DNA of 64,000 nucleotides, from the NCBI RefSeq assembly GCF_031082405.1, contig NZ_JAVHJU010000059.1, forward strand, positions 62,001 to 126,000. Reading direction: 5' to 3'. This DNA is from Amycolatopsis sp. A133 (lineage in GTDB: Bacteria > Actinomycetota > Actinomycetes > Mycobacteriales > Pseudonocardiaceae). Positions 28,438 to 36,493 of this stretch are shown one piece after another. The notes below the pieces were generated by a model. It saw nothing but the letters and a program-made list of their open reading frames with translations. It did no database searches and had not been told where the DNA came from. Each line of letters starts with the position of its first letter. Positions within the stretch are counted from its first letter, which is position 1. A program made the position numbers and the translations under genes.

Positions 28438-28440
28438 GGC

Positions 28441-29556
28441 TCAGCGGTTCCAGTGCTCGGCGAGCAGTTCGTAGGACCGCACGCGGTCGGCGTGCGCGTG
28501 GGTGATGGTCGTGATGACCAGCTCGTCCGCGCCGGTCGCCTCTTGCAGCTGCCGCAGCCGGGCGGCGACTGTGGCGGGGGAGCCGGCGAACTGGGTGCCG
28601 ACGCGGTCGGCGACCAGGGCCCGGTCCTCGTCGCTCCATTCGTGCATGGCGGCTTCTTCCGGTGCGGGGAAGGGAATCGCGCCCTCGGCGCGGCGGATGC
28701 TGCGTACCCAGAGACCATAACCCGACGCCAGTTCACGGGCGGTGGCGTCGTCTTCGGCGACGACGACGTCCGCCGACACCGCAAGGTAGGGCCGGGGGAG
28801 TTCGTCCGATGGACGGAACGCCTGTCGGTACGCCTCGACGGCTTCGAGCACACTCGACGGGCTGACGTGATAGTTGGCGGCGAACCGGAGCGAGTTGCGG
28901 CCGGTCACGGCCGCGCTCTGCCCGCCGCTGCTGCCGAGGATCCAGACCTGCGGCCGCGCGCCTTCTCCGGGCACCGCGTGGGCTTCCAGTCCCTCGGCAG
29001 AGCGGTAGGTTCCGCGCAGGAGGGCGAGGATGTCGTCGACCTGCTCGGCGTAGTCGGGCGATTCGGCGCCGGGCTGCTGCAGCAGCCCGAAGGTCAGGCC
29101 GAGCCGGGATGACCGGGTCAGGCTGCTGAAGTCGGGCTTCGGTGGGATGAGCAGGCCGTTGGCGGCCTGGGTGGGTGCTGGTCGTGGTGCCGCCGTGGCG
29201 TATTCGCGGACGAGCTGCTTGCCGCTGCGGCCGAGCCCGAGGTCGAGCCGTCCGGGGTGGAGCGCGTCGAGGAGACCGAACTCCTCGACCACGGCCAGAG
29301 GTGTGCGGTGGGCGAGCTGGACGCCGGCGGAGCCGAGCCGGATCCGTTCGGTGGCGCCGGCCACGAGGGCGATGAGAACCGGCGGGGACGCTCCGGCGAC
29401 GCCGGGGTTGAGGTGGTGTTCGGCGAACCAGTAGCGGTGGTAGCCGAATTCTTCGGTCCGTCGGGCGAGGTCGACGGTGTTGCGCACGGCGTCGGCGACG
29501 TCGGACCCGGAACTGACGGGAACGAGGTCTAGCACCGACAAGGGGACGTCAGCCAC
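28441..29556 (-). CDS. LLM-class flavin-dependent oxidoreductase
   Basis: This is a 371-residue luciferase-like monooxygenase. PLSVLDLVPVSSGSD, YHRYWFAEHHLNPGVA and LDLGLGRSGKQ are typical of the bacterial-luciferase-like group (MsnO8-type) that uses reduced FMN. The start is GTG at 29556 with AGGAG six bases upstream. It follows the winged-helix gene by 25 bp and is likely in one operon with it. The specific substrate is unknown. The neighbourhood suggests organosulfur compounds. Confidence 0.85.
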   Translation of the reverse strand: MADVPLSVLDLVPVSSGSDVADAVRNTVDLARRTEEFGYHRYWFAEHHLNPGVAGASPPVLIALVAGATERIRLGSAGVQLAHRTPLAVVEEFGLLDALHPGRLDLGLGRSGKQLVREYATAAPRPAPTQAANGLLIPPKPDFSSLTRSSRLGLTFGLLQQPGAESPDYAEQVDDILALLRGTYRSAEGLEAHAVPGEGARPQVWILGSSGGQSAAVTGRNSLRFAANYHVSPSSVLEAVEAYRQAFRPSDELPRPYLAVSADVVVAEDDATARELASGYGLWVRSIRRAEGAIPFPAPEEAAMHEWSDEDRALVADRVGTQFAGSPATVAARLRQLQEATGADELVITTITHAHADRVRSYELLAEHWNR

Positions 29557-29581
29557 GATGATTCTCCTGTTCGACAGCGGC

Positions 29582-30067
29582 TCAGAGCAGGGCTACCGGT
29601 GCTGATCTCTCGAAGCGGTACCCCACGCCGCGGACGGTGGTGATCGGATCCAGGTGCGGCTCGAGCTTGGCCCGGAGCTTGCGGACATGGACGTCGACCG
29701 TCCGGTCGCCACCGTGCTGCCGCGGCCAGAGCGCGGATTTCAACGCGGCGCGGGTGAAGACCCGGTCCGGGTGCGCGCGCAGGAAACGCAGCAGATCGAA
29801 CTCCAGCCGGGTCAGCGTGAGCGGACTGCCCAGCAGGACCGCGCGCCGGGACTCCGTTTCGATGCGCAGGAGGGGATCCGAGACCAGGGTGAGGTGGGCG
29901 GCGTGCCGAGGGCGGGCAGTGGTGACGTTGACGCTCGCCAGTCCGTCGAGCGCGGTGGTCAGCCGGGTGGCGATAAGAGCGGCGTCGGCGGATCGGCCGG
30001 TGAGGTCGATCCGGATGTCCAGGTGGAACACCTCGGAGTTCGCGCGTTGTCCGGGCTGGGTCGTCAT
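29582..30067 (-). CDS. OmpR-type winged-helix DNA-binding regulator without receiver domain
   Basis: This is a 161-residue protein. The C-terminal half is a complete Trans_Reg_C domain: LTLTRLEFDLLRFLRAHP, RAALKSALWP, TVDVHVRKLRAKLEP and VRGVGYRFE. The N-terminal half (about residues 1-65) contains no receiver aspartate and is not recognisable. The ATG at 30067 is the start closest to a natural N-terminus. It lies upstream of one LLM gene and divergent, about 115 bp, from another. It is therefore well placed to control both; what signal it senses is open. Confidence 0.85.
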   Translation of the reverse strand: MTTQPGQRANSEVFHLDIRIDLTGRSADAALIATRLTTALDGLASVNVTTARPRHAAHLTLVSDPLLRIETESRRAVLLGSPLTLTRLEFDLLRFLRAHPDRVFTRAALKSALWPRQHGGDRTVDVHVRKLRAKLEPHLDPITTVRGVGYRFERSAPVALL

Positions 30068-30183
30068 GAGCGCGATTGTGGGCCGTGACTGCCGCGGCGT
30101 GAAGGATGCCCGGCGGGTGGAACGACTTGACGGCACACGGCTCGTCGGCGGCACGATGACGGTGTTGCACGAAGGAGCGCGTG

Positions 30184-31305
30184 ATGAGATTCCAGGTCCT
30201 GGACATCCTGCCCCACCTCACGAACCCGGTGACCGGTCGCCGCGTCCGGACCGACGAGCGCTTCGCCCAAGCACTGACGTCCGCGCGTTATGCGGAGGAG
30301 TTCGGATTCGACGCCGTCGCGCTCGGCGAACGGCACGCGGGGCACTTCCTGAGCAGCGGCGTCACCGTGCTGCTGGGCGCGATCGCGGCGACGACGAGCC
30401 GGGTGCGGATCCAGACCGGGGTCTCGGTGCTGTCGATCCACGATCCGCTGCGGGTGGCGGAGGACTACGCGACGGTCGACCAGTTGTCCCGCGGGCGGCT
30501 GGAGCTGGTGATCGGCAAGGGCAACGAGCTGCGCCAGCTGCCGATGTTCGGCATCGAGAACGGTGACCAGTGGGACGCGCTCGCCGAGAAGTACGAGCTG
30601 CTGCGGCAGCTCTGGCGCGAGGAGGACGTCACGTGGGAGGGCCGGTTCCGCAGTCCGCTGGACGGGGTGACCAGTTTGCCGCGTCCATTCGCCGGCGCGC
30701 CGCGGGTGTGGCATGGTTCGGCGACCACGGTGACGTCGGCGGAGCTGGCGGCGAAGTGGGGCGATCCGCTGTTCTCGGCCAACGCCCTCCAGCCACGGGA
30801 CAGGTACACGGTGCTGATCGAGCACTACCGCAAGCACTACGCCGAGCACGGCCACGACCCGCGGTTCGCCTTCGTCGGCGCGGGATCGGGTTTCCTGTAC
30901 CTGGCGGACACGACGCAGGAGGCGCGGGAGGCGTTCGGCCCGACCTACGAGAAGATCGCCGAGTTCTTCAACCAGCCGGGGAACCACACGCCGGGAAACC
31001 CGATGGAGTTCCCGACCGTCGACGACGCCATCGAGCGCGGTCCGGTCCTGGTCGGCAGTCCACAGCAGATCGCCGAAAAGATCCTGTGGTGGCACGAAGC
31101 CTACGGACACGATCTGCAGTCGTTCAGCCTGCCCACCATGATCCCGCACGAGCAGCAGCTGGACATGCTCGAACGCTTCGCCTCGGAGGTCGTCCCCGTC
31201 GTGCGCAAGGCCGCGCCCACGACACTGTGGACGGACGACGACCCCTACGGCGGCCGCCCGGCCGTGCACGGGCGCACCGCCGTGGACGCGGCGAGCGGCC
31301 GCTGA
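30184..31305 (+). CDS. LLM-class flavin-dependent oxidoreductase
   Basis: This 373-residue luciferase-like TIM-barrel protein reads RFQVLDILPHLTNPVTG at the start, then FDAVALGERHAGHFL and LELVIGKGNELRQL. It is long enough for the FMN-dependent branch of the family. I take the ATG at 30184, with AAGGAG six bases upstream, over the adjacent GTG. The gene ends 4 bp before the convergent 31310 gene. It is divergent from the winged-helix regulator. The substrate is unknown. Confidence 0.85.
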   Translation: MRFQVLDILPHLTNPVTGRRVRTDERFAQALTSARYAEEFGFDAVALGERHAGHFLSSGVTVLLGAIAATTSRVRIQTGVSVLSIHDPLRVAEDYATVDQLSRGRLELVIGKGNELRQLPMFGIENGDQWDALAEKYELLRQLWREEDVTWEGRFRSPLDGVTSLPRPFAGAPRVWHGSATTVTSAELAAKWGDPLFSANALQPRDRYTVLIEHYRKHYAEHGHDPRFAFVGAGSGFLYLADTTQEAREAFGPTYEKIAEFFNQPGNHTPGNPMEFPTVDDAIERGPVLVGSPQQIAEKILWWHEAYGHDLQSFSLPTMIPHEQQLDMLERFASEVVPVVRKAAPTTLWTDDDPYGGRPAVHGRTAVDAASGR

Positions 31306-31309
31306 CGGT

Positions 31310-32644
31310 TCAGGTGTCCAGGCCGAGGTGGCCGCGCAGGGTCGTCCCGGTGTACTCGGTCCGGAACGACCCTCGTTCCTGCAGCAGCGGCACGACCGTG
31401 TCGGCGAACTCGTCGAGCCCGCCGGGGGTCACGTGCGGAACGAGGATGAAGCCGTCGCTCGCGTCGGCCTGGACCAGGTCGTCGATCGCCGCCGCCACCG
31501 TCGCCGGGGAGCCGATGAACGTCTGGCGGCCGGTGACTTCGATGATGAGGTCGCGGGTGGAGAGGTTCTTCGCCTCGGCGAGCTGTCGCCATTCCCGTGC
31601 GGTGGCGAGGGGGTCGCGGTACATCCGGACGCTGGCGCGGCCGGGCGCGATCGTGGATCCGCCGACCACGGGGTCGGTCGAGGGCAGCGGGCCGTCGGGG
31701 TCGTGGCCGGACAGATCGGTGTTCCAGACCTGCTCGAGGAACTTGATCGCGGTCTGCCCGCTGACCTGCTGCCGCCGCACGGCGTGGGCGCGCTCGTGGG
31801 CGTCGGCGTCGGTGTCGCCGAGGACGAACGTCGCCGCGGGCAGGATGACGAGCTGCTGCGGGGTGCGGCCGTACTTCGCCAAGCGGCCCTTCACGTCGGA
31901 GTAGAACGCCTGGCCCGCTTCGAGGGTGCCGTAGCGGCTGAAGATCGCGTCAGCCGTGGCCGCGGCGAATTCCCGGCCCTCGTCGGAGTCGCCGGCCTGG
32001 ATGATCACCGGGCGGCCCTGGGGGCTGCGGGGCACCGGGAAACGGCCTTCGATGTCGAAGTGCCGGTCGTGGTGGGCGAAGGCTCCAGCGCCGGGATCGC
32101 TCAGGAAGACGCCGGTTTCGGCGTCGGCGGCGATCTCGTCGCCGCGCCAGGAGTCGAACAGCTCCCAGGCCGTGCGCAGGAACGTCTCGGCGCGCTCGTA
32201 GCGCTGGTCCTGGGGAAGGAACCCGCCGCGGCGGAAGTTCTCGCCGGTGAAGGCGTCCCACGACGTGACGACGTTCCACGCGGCGCGCCCGGCGGAGAGG
32301 TGGTCGAGCGAGGCGAACTGGCGGGCGACCTCGAAGGGTTCGTTGAAGGTCGAGTTGATCGTGCCGGCGAGGCCGAGCCGTTCGGTGACCGCGGCCAGGG
32401 CGGAGAGCACGGTGAAGGTGTCGGGGCGGCCGACGACGTCGAGGTCGTAGAGCTGCCCGTTCTGCTCGCGCAGCCGCAGGCCTTCGGCGAGGAAGAAGAA
32501 GTCGAACTTCGCGCGTTCGGCGGTCCGGGCGAGTTTGACGAAGGAGCTGAATTCGATGTGGCTGCCGGCTTCGGGGTCGCTCCACACGGTCGTGTTGTTC
32601 ACACCGGGGAAGTGCGCCGCGAGGTGGATCTGCTTGCGGGGCAT
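31310..32644 (-). CDS. NtaA/SnaA/DszA-family FMN-dependent monooxygenase
   Basis: This 444-residue protein is in the long NtaA/DszA subgroup of luciferase-like enzymes. Diagnostic stretches are HLAAHFPGVNNTTVWSDP, AAWNVVTSWDAF and VIIQAGDSDEGREFAA. Members oxidise nitrilotriacetate, dibenzothiophene sulfone, dimethyl sulfide or related compounds with FMNH2 from a separate reductase. The ATG at 32644 has GAGGAG seven bases upstream. A longer open frame upstream is antisense noise over the neighbouring gene. It follows the 32656 gene by 11 bp, probably in one operon. A sulfone or sulfide substrate is likely but unproven. Confidence 0.88.
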   Translation of the reverse strand: MPRKQIHLAAHFPGVNNTTVWSDPEAGSHIEFSSFVKLARTAERAKFDFFFLAEGLRLREQNGQLYDLDVVGRPDTFTVLSALAAVTERLGLAGTINSTFNEPFEVARQFASLDHLSAGRAAWNVVTSWDAFTGENFRRGGFLPQDQRYERAETFLRTAWELFDSWRGDEIAADAETGVFLSDPGAGAFAHHDRHFDIEGRFPVPRSPQGRPVIIQAGDSDEGREFAAATADAIFSRYGTLEAGQAFYSDVKGRLAKYGRTPQQLVILPAATFVLGDTDADAHERAHAVRRQQVSGQTAIKFLEQVWNTDLSGHDPDGPLPSTDPVVGGSTIAPGRASVRMYRDPLATAREWRQLAEAKNLSTRDLIIEVTGRQTFIGSPATVAAAIDDLVQADASDGFILVPHVTPGGLDEFADTVVPLLQERGSFRTEYTGTTLRGHLGLDT

Positions 32645-32655
32645 TTCGGGTCTCC

Positions 32656-33861
32656 TCAGACGGCGGCGTAGCGGTTGGCGGGCCGGGAAAGTCCGAGCAG
32701 CCCGCGCAGGGTACTCGCTTCGTACTCGGTGCGGAAAGCTCCGCGCGAGCGCAGTTCGGGGGCCAGGCCGCGGGTGACGGCGGTCAGGTCGTGCGGGATC
32801 GCGCCCGGCCGCAGCCGGAAGCCGGAGAGCCCGGCGTTCTGCCAGTCGAGCAGCAGGTCGGCGAGGCCGGCCGGGGTGCCGGTGAAGATGTACGCGTCGG
32901 AGGAGTACTGGGCGCCGAACCGGTCGTCGAGGCGGGCTTTGCGGCCGGCGGCGGCCTGCTCGGTCTCGTCGAGGAACACGACGAGGTCGCCGAAGACGTG
33001 CAGGGTTTCCGCGCCGCGGCCTGCCTTCTCCTGCTCGTCGCGCACCGCGGCGACGATCGCGCCGGCCTGTTCCCGGTCGAAGGGTGTCACGTAGACGACG
33101 TCGGCGGAGCGGGCGGCGAGCCGGTAGGGGATGGCGGCGTGGGCGAGCGCGGTGACCGGTGGCTGGCCTTGAGGTGGCCGAGGGGTGATCGACGGGCCCT
33201 TGACCGAGAACCAGCGCCCGGTGAAGTCGATGTAGTGCAGCTTCTCGCGGTCGACGAACCGGCCGGTGGCGACGTCGCGGATTTCGGCGTCGTCCTCCCA
33301 GCTGTCCCAGAGCCGGCGCAGCACCTCGACGTAGTCCGCGGCCTCGTCGAAGAGGTCGGCGAGCGGGCTGGGCTGGTTCGGTTCGGCGGAGTCCTCGAGC
33401 CGGAACTCGCCGAACTCGCGGCGCCCGAAGTGCCGGTTGTCGGCGGCGCGCCCGGCGACCTGCACGCGCACGCCGGCGCGGCCGGTGCTGACGTAGTCGA
33501 GCGTGGCGATGGCCTTGGACAGGTGGAACGGCTCGGTGTGGGTGACCACCGCGGTCGGCACGAGCCCGATGTGGGAGGTCAGCGGCGCGACGCGGGCGGC
33601 GACCAGCACCGCGTCGAGGCGGCCTCCGACGATGTCGGTCCGCTCGCCCGGCCGGTCGAGGTAGCTGACGGTCGGCAGGGCCAGGGAGTCTTCGATGGTG
33701 ACGAAGTCCAGCTTGCCGGACTCGGCTTCCCGGACCAGGTCGGCCCAGTAGCCGGCGGTGAGCAGCTCGCGCGGCCGCGCGCCGGGTTCCCGCCACGCGG
33801 TGGGGTGCCACCCGGCCCCGTCCAGCGCGACCGCGATCCGTGGTCCCGTTCCTGCGGTCAT
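32656..33861 (-). CDS. LLM-class FMN-dependent monooxygenase
   Basis: This is a 401-residue luciferase-like protein: GYWADLVREAESGKLDFVTI, VAPLTSHIGLVPTAVVTHTE and GRAGVRVQVAGRAADNRHFG. The pattern fits the group seen next to DszA/NtaA-type enzymes in sulfur-scavenging clusters. The ATG at 33861 has GAAGGGAA nine bases upstream. It is the first gene of a two-gene operon with the NtaA-like monooxygenase. The two may attack successive intermediates. This is inference from adjacency. Confidence 0.83.
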   Translation of the reverse strand: MTAGTGPRIAVALDGAGWHPTAWREPGARPRELLTAGYWADLVREAESGKLDFVTIEDSLALPTVSYLDRPGERTDIVGGRLDAVLVAARVAPLTSHIGLVPTAVVTHTEPFHLSKAIATLDYVSTGRAGVRVQVAGRAADNRHFGRREFGEFRLEDSAEPNQPSPLADLFDEAADYVEVLRRLWDSWEDDAEIRDVATGRFVDREKLHYIDFTGRWFSVKGPSITPRPPQGQPPVTALAHAAIPYRLAARSADVVYVTPFDREQAGAIVAAVRDEQEKAGRGAETLHVFGDLVVFLDETEQAAAGRKARLDDRFGAQYSSDAYIFTGTPAGLADLLLDWQNAGLSGFRLRPGAIPHDLTAVTRGLAPELRSRGAFRTEYEASTLRGLLGLSRPANRYAAV

Positions 33862-33973
33862 CCCGGCGTTCCCTTCTCCCGACCCATGTGCGCAGTGTGC
33901 GCCGGATTCCGCGCTTCAGGCGGGACCGGCCAACTGCTGGGACGCGCGTGGAACGCCGGGAATAAACCGCGGG

Positions 33974-34462
33974 TCACTGCACTTCGTTCAGCTTTCCGGT
34001 GGCGACGTCGAAGACGAAGCCCCGCACGGAGTCCTTCTTCGGGATGAACGGGCTGTTCCTGATCCGGGCAATCGACTGGCGGACGTCCTCGTCGAGATCG
34101 GTGAAGGACTCCGCGGCCCAGGCGGGTTTGACGCCGACCTCCTCCTGGATCGACTTCTTGAAGCCGTCGTCGGTGAAGGTGAGCATGCCGCAGTCGGTGT
34201 GGTGGATGAGGATGATCTCCTGGGTGCCGAGCAGCCGCTGGCTGATGGCGAGCGAGCGGATCTCGTCCTCGGTGACCACGCCGCCGGCGTTGCGGATCAC
34301 GTGGGCCTCACCTTCGTTGAGACCGAGGACGCCGTAGACGTTGAGGCGGGCGTCCATGCAGGCGAGCACGGCGACGTGCTTGGCCGGCGGCAGCGGCAGC
34401 GGCCCGGTGAAGTTCGCGGCGTAGTCGGCGTTGTTGGCCAGGAGCTCGTCGGTGACCGACAT
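33974..34462 (-). CDS. Beta-class carbonic anhydrase
   Basis: This is a 162-residue beta-carbonic anhydrase that interconverts CO2 and bicarbonate. The zinc ligands are visible: CMDARL (Cys and Asp-Arg dyad) and HHTDCGM (His and Cys). The whole chain, from MSVTDELLANNADYA to FDVATGKLNEV, closely resembles Mycobacterium tuberculosis Rv1284, which lies next to the sulfate-assimilation genes cysDN. The ATG at 34462 is preceded by AAAGGGA. Further upstream readings are not protein-like. Its location in an organosulfur cluster echoes the Rv1284 context. Confidence 0.93.
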   Translation of the reverse strand: MSVTDELLANNADYAANFTGPLPLPPAKHVAVLACMDARLNVYGVLGLNEGEAHVIRNAGGVVTEDEIRSLAISQRLLGTQEIILIHHTDCGMLTFTDDGFKKSIQEEVGVKPAWAAESFTDLDEDVRQSIARIRNSPFIPKKDSVRGFVFDVATGKLNEVQ

Positions 34463-34723
34463 GGTGGTCCCTTTCGCGTAGAGGAGTGGACCGAGTGGAC
34501 GCGCCCATGCAGTCATGCGCAACCGTGCCCATGACCTGGGAGACCGTCCATTGCGGACGCTGTTCCGCTTGGCGGACACGAAACGGACAACGCGCGGCAG
34601 AACACCCGCACGGCGGGACACTTACCGTCCATATACTGAGACAGCGAATCAATCACTGGGTTCGGTAGGCCAACTTCCTAAAAGTCCTGAGCGTCACTCG
34701 ATCGGCTGAACCTTGAAGGTGCT

Positions 34724-35263
34724 GTGGTCAACCCTCCGCCGACACCCACCGGTGTCCCGGCCCTCGCGGCACGTTCCCTGCCGGCCGCGGTGTGGCGCGT
34801 CGTCCGCTCCGGGTGGTGGACGTCCGTCTGCGCGTTCCTGATCGTCGTCATCGTGCTGCTCGCCGCCGGGGCGGACCTGTTCGTTCTCCTCGAAGGGCAG
34901 AGCCTGACCCCGGACAACGCGACGCCGACGCCGAGCGCGGTGCCCAGCACCGTCGCGCCGAGCCCGACCAGCAGCGACCCGCGCGCCGTGGGCGACGAGC
35001 GCGAAGAGGTCGACACCGGTCAACGGCTCGACGCCGAACCAGTGCGCCCCGCTCACCCCGCCCAGCGCCCCGGCGGGCAGCCCGGTCGGGCCGACACGAA
35101 GGAACTGCCGCCCAACCTGTGGGCGCCGATCATCGTCGTCGCCAGCCTGGCCATCCCGTCGATGATCGGCAGCGAGGCCGCTGGGAAAGGCCTCGCATGC
35201 CCGCGCTCCTGCCCCGTGGCGGACCACCCCGCCTGCTCGCCGTGGCGACTCTGGTCACGATGA
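34724..35263 (+). CDS. Hypothetical membrane protein
   Basis: This 179-codon frame starts at GTG with strong third-position G/C bias over most of its length, which argues it was translated. One clear membrane segment, VCAFLIVVIVLLAAGADLFVLL, lies at about residues 36-57. A Pro/Thr/Ser-rich stretch follows, and a second hydrophobic stretch WAPIIVVASLAIPSMIG lies near residue 135. The last 67 bp overlap the start of the MFS frame, so the 3' end may be frameshifted. I do not recognise a family. A fragment of a transporter is possible. Confidence 0.4.
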   Translation: MVNPPPTPTGVPALAARSLPAAVWRVVRSGWWTSVCAFLIVVIVLLAAGADLFVLLEGQSLTPDNATPTPSAVPSTVAPSPTSSDPRAVGDEREEVDTGQRLDAEPVRPAHPAQRPGGQPGRADTKELPPNLWAPIIVVASLAIPSMIGSEAAGKGLACPRSCPVADHPACSPWRLWSR

Positions 35264-36356
35264 CCGGCTACGGCGTCTACCTGACCGCCGGAGTCCTGTA
35301 CTTCACCCGGGCGGTGCACCTGCCCGCCGGTCAGGTCGGCGCCGGCCTGACCATCGCCGGCGCGGTGTCACTCGCGGCCGGGATCCCGTTCGGCCACCTC
35401 GCCGACCGCCACGGCGCCCGCACCGTCTACGCACTCACGCTCGTGCTCGGCGCGATCTCCATGACCGGCCTCTGCCTGGCCCGGGACTTCTGGTCCTTGT
35501 GGCCTTCGCGAGTCTCGGCGCCGCGGCCCAGACGGCGGACCGGCGGCACGCAGCCCGCTGGTCCAGGAGTACGGCGGCGACCGGCCGGCCGAGTTCCGCG
35601 GCTACCTGCGCTCGGTGACCAACCTCGGCATCGCGCTCGGCGCGTTGCCGGCGGGCTGGGGCGTCGCGGCCGACACCCCGCAACGCATACCTGTTGGTGA
35701 TCGGCGGCAGCGCGGTGTCCTACGCGGCGAGCCCGGCCATCGTGCTGTTCCTCCCGGCGGTCCCGCCGAAGCCGGCCGGGACGGGACCGCGCTGGGTGGC
35801 GTTGCGAGACCGTCCGTACCTGGCACTGACCCTGCTCGACGGCGTGCTGGCGATCCAGTACCGGGTGCTGACCGCGGCGGTCCCGCTGTGGCTGGTCGCC
35901 CGGACCACGGCGCCGAACTGGACGATCTCCGGCGTGATGGTGGTCAACACCGTGATCGTCGTGTTCTTCCAGGTCCGGGCGAGCCGCCGGATCGATACGA
36001 CCCGGGCGGGCGCGGTGGCGTTCCGACGCGCCGGCTTCGCGTTCCTCGCCGCCTGCGTGGCGATCGCGGCCAGGGCGGGCGCCCCGACGTGGCTGGCTCT
36101 CGTTTTCCTGCTGTCGTTTGCGCTGGCGCCCCCGCACGCGGTCGGCCAGTACCAGGGCCTCTTCGGGATGGGACTGGGGCTCGGCGTGACGCTGGGCCCC
36201 GCGGTGCTGATCGCCCTGTGCATCACTTGGGGCACACCGGGCTGGTTCGTGATCGGCGGCATTTTGGCCGCGACCGGCCTGGCCGTTCCGGCGGTGGTCC
36301 GCTGGGCCGAGCGCGACCGGTCGCGACAGGCCGCGGTCGAGCCACAGGTCGCGTGA
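35197..36356 (+). pseudogene. Major facilitator superfamily transporter, multiply frameshifted
   Basis: Starting at ATG 35197, the frame reads MPALLPRGGPPRLLAVATLV and the typical loop HLADRHGARTVYALTLV. At about 35500 the frame is lost. The protein continues in a second frame (LVQEYGGDRPAEFRGYLRSV) and, after about 35685, in a third (YLLVIGGSAVSYAAS to WAERDRSRQAAVEPQVA). Together they cover a 12-helix drug/solute exporter of about 390 residues. At least three indels separate the parts. No intact product is possible as the sequence stands. The substrate is unknown. Confidence 0.8.
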
Positions 36357-36388
36357 CCGTTTTGGCTTGTGTGTCAAGGGTCTGTCGT

Positions 36389-36493
36389 AACGGTGCCAGG
36401 GAATGAGACTCCGGTTCGCACAGTGGGACGGCCTCAAGCGCTTGGCTAGCGTCGCACTCGAAGACGCAACCGTTCCCTGCTGGAGGCCGTCCG
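36389..36493 (+). ncRNA. Structured 5' leader, candidate cis-regulatory RNA of the ABC importer operon
   Basis: A perfect 10-bp inverted repeat, GGACGGCCTC (36426-36435) and GAGGCCGTCC (36483-36492), would pair most of the Shine-Dalgarno sequence GGAGG (36482-36486) just ahead of the GTG at 36494. Inside it are a GCGTC/GACGC hairpin (36449-36453 with 36463-36467) and the palindrome CAAGCGCTTG (36435-36444). AACGGT (36389-36394) can pair with ACCGTT (36469-36474), while CAGGGAA (36397-36403) can pair with the overlapping TTCCCTG (36473-36479). These two pairings exclude each other. This is the layout of a translational switch. It does not match a known riboswitch that I can recall. Confidence 0.5.

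Noticed and set aside
31310..33811. One 833-codon frame spanning two LLM genes
   Set aside because: Its first half is out of frame with the real 32656-33861 gene; the NtaA-like protein starts at 32644 with its own ribosome binding site.
34694..35227. Minus-strand frames overlapping the 34724 gene
   Set aside because: Third-position G/C bias clearly favours the plus-strand frame, and the minus frames give arginine-rich low-complexity translations.
36389..36493. Assignment of the leader as a SAM-IV riboswitch
   Set aside because: A few short strings resemble SAM-IV, but the helix order and the conserved core do not line up, so no family name is given.
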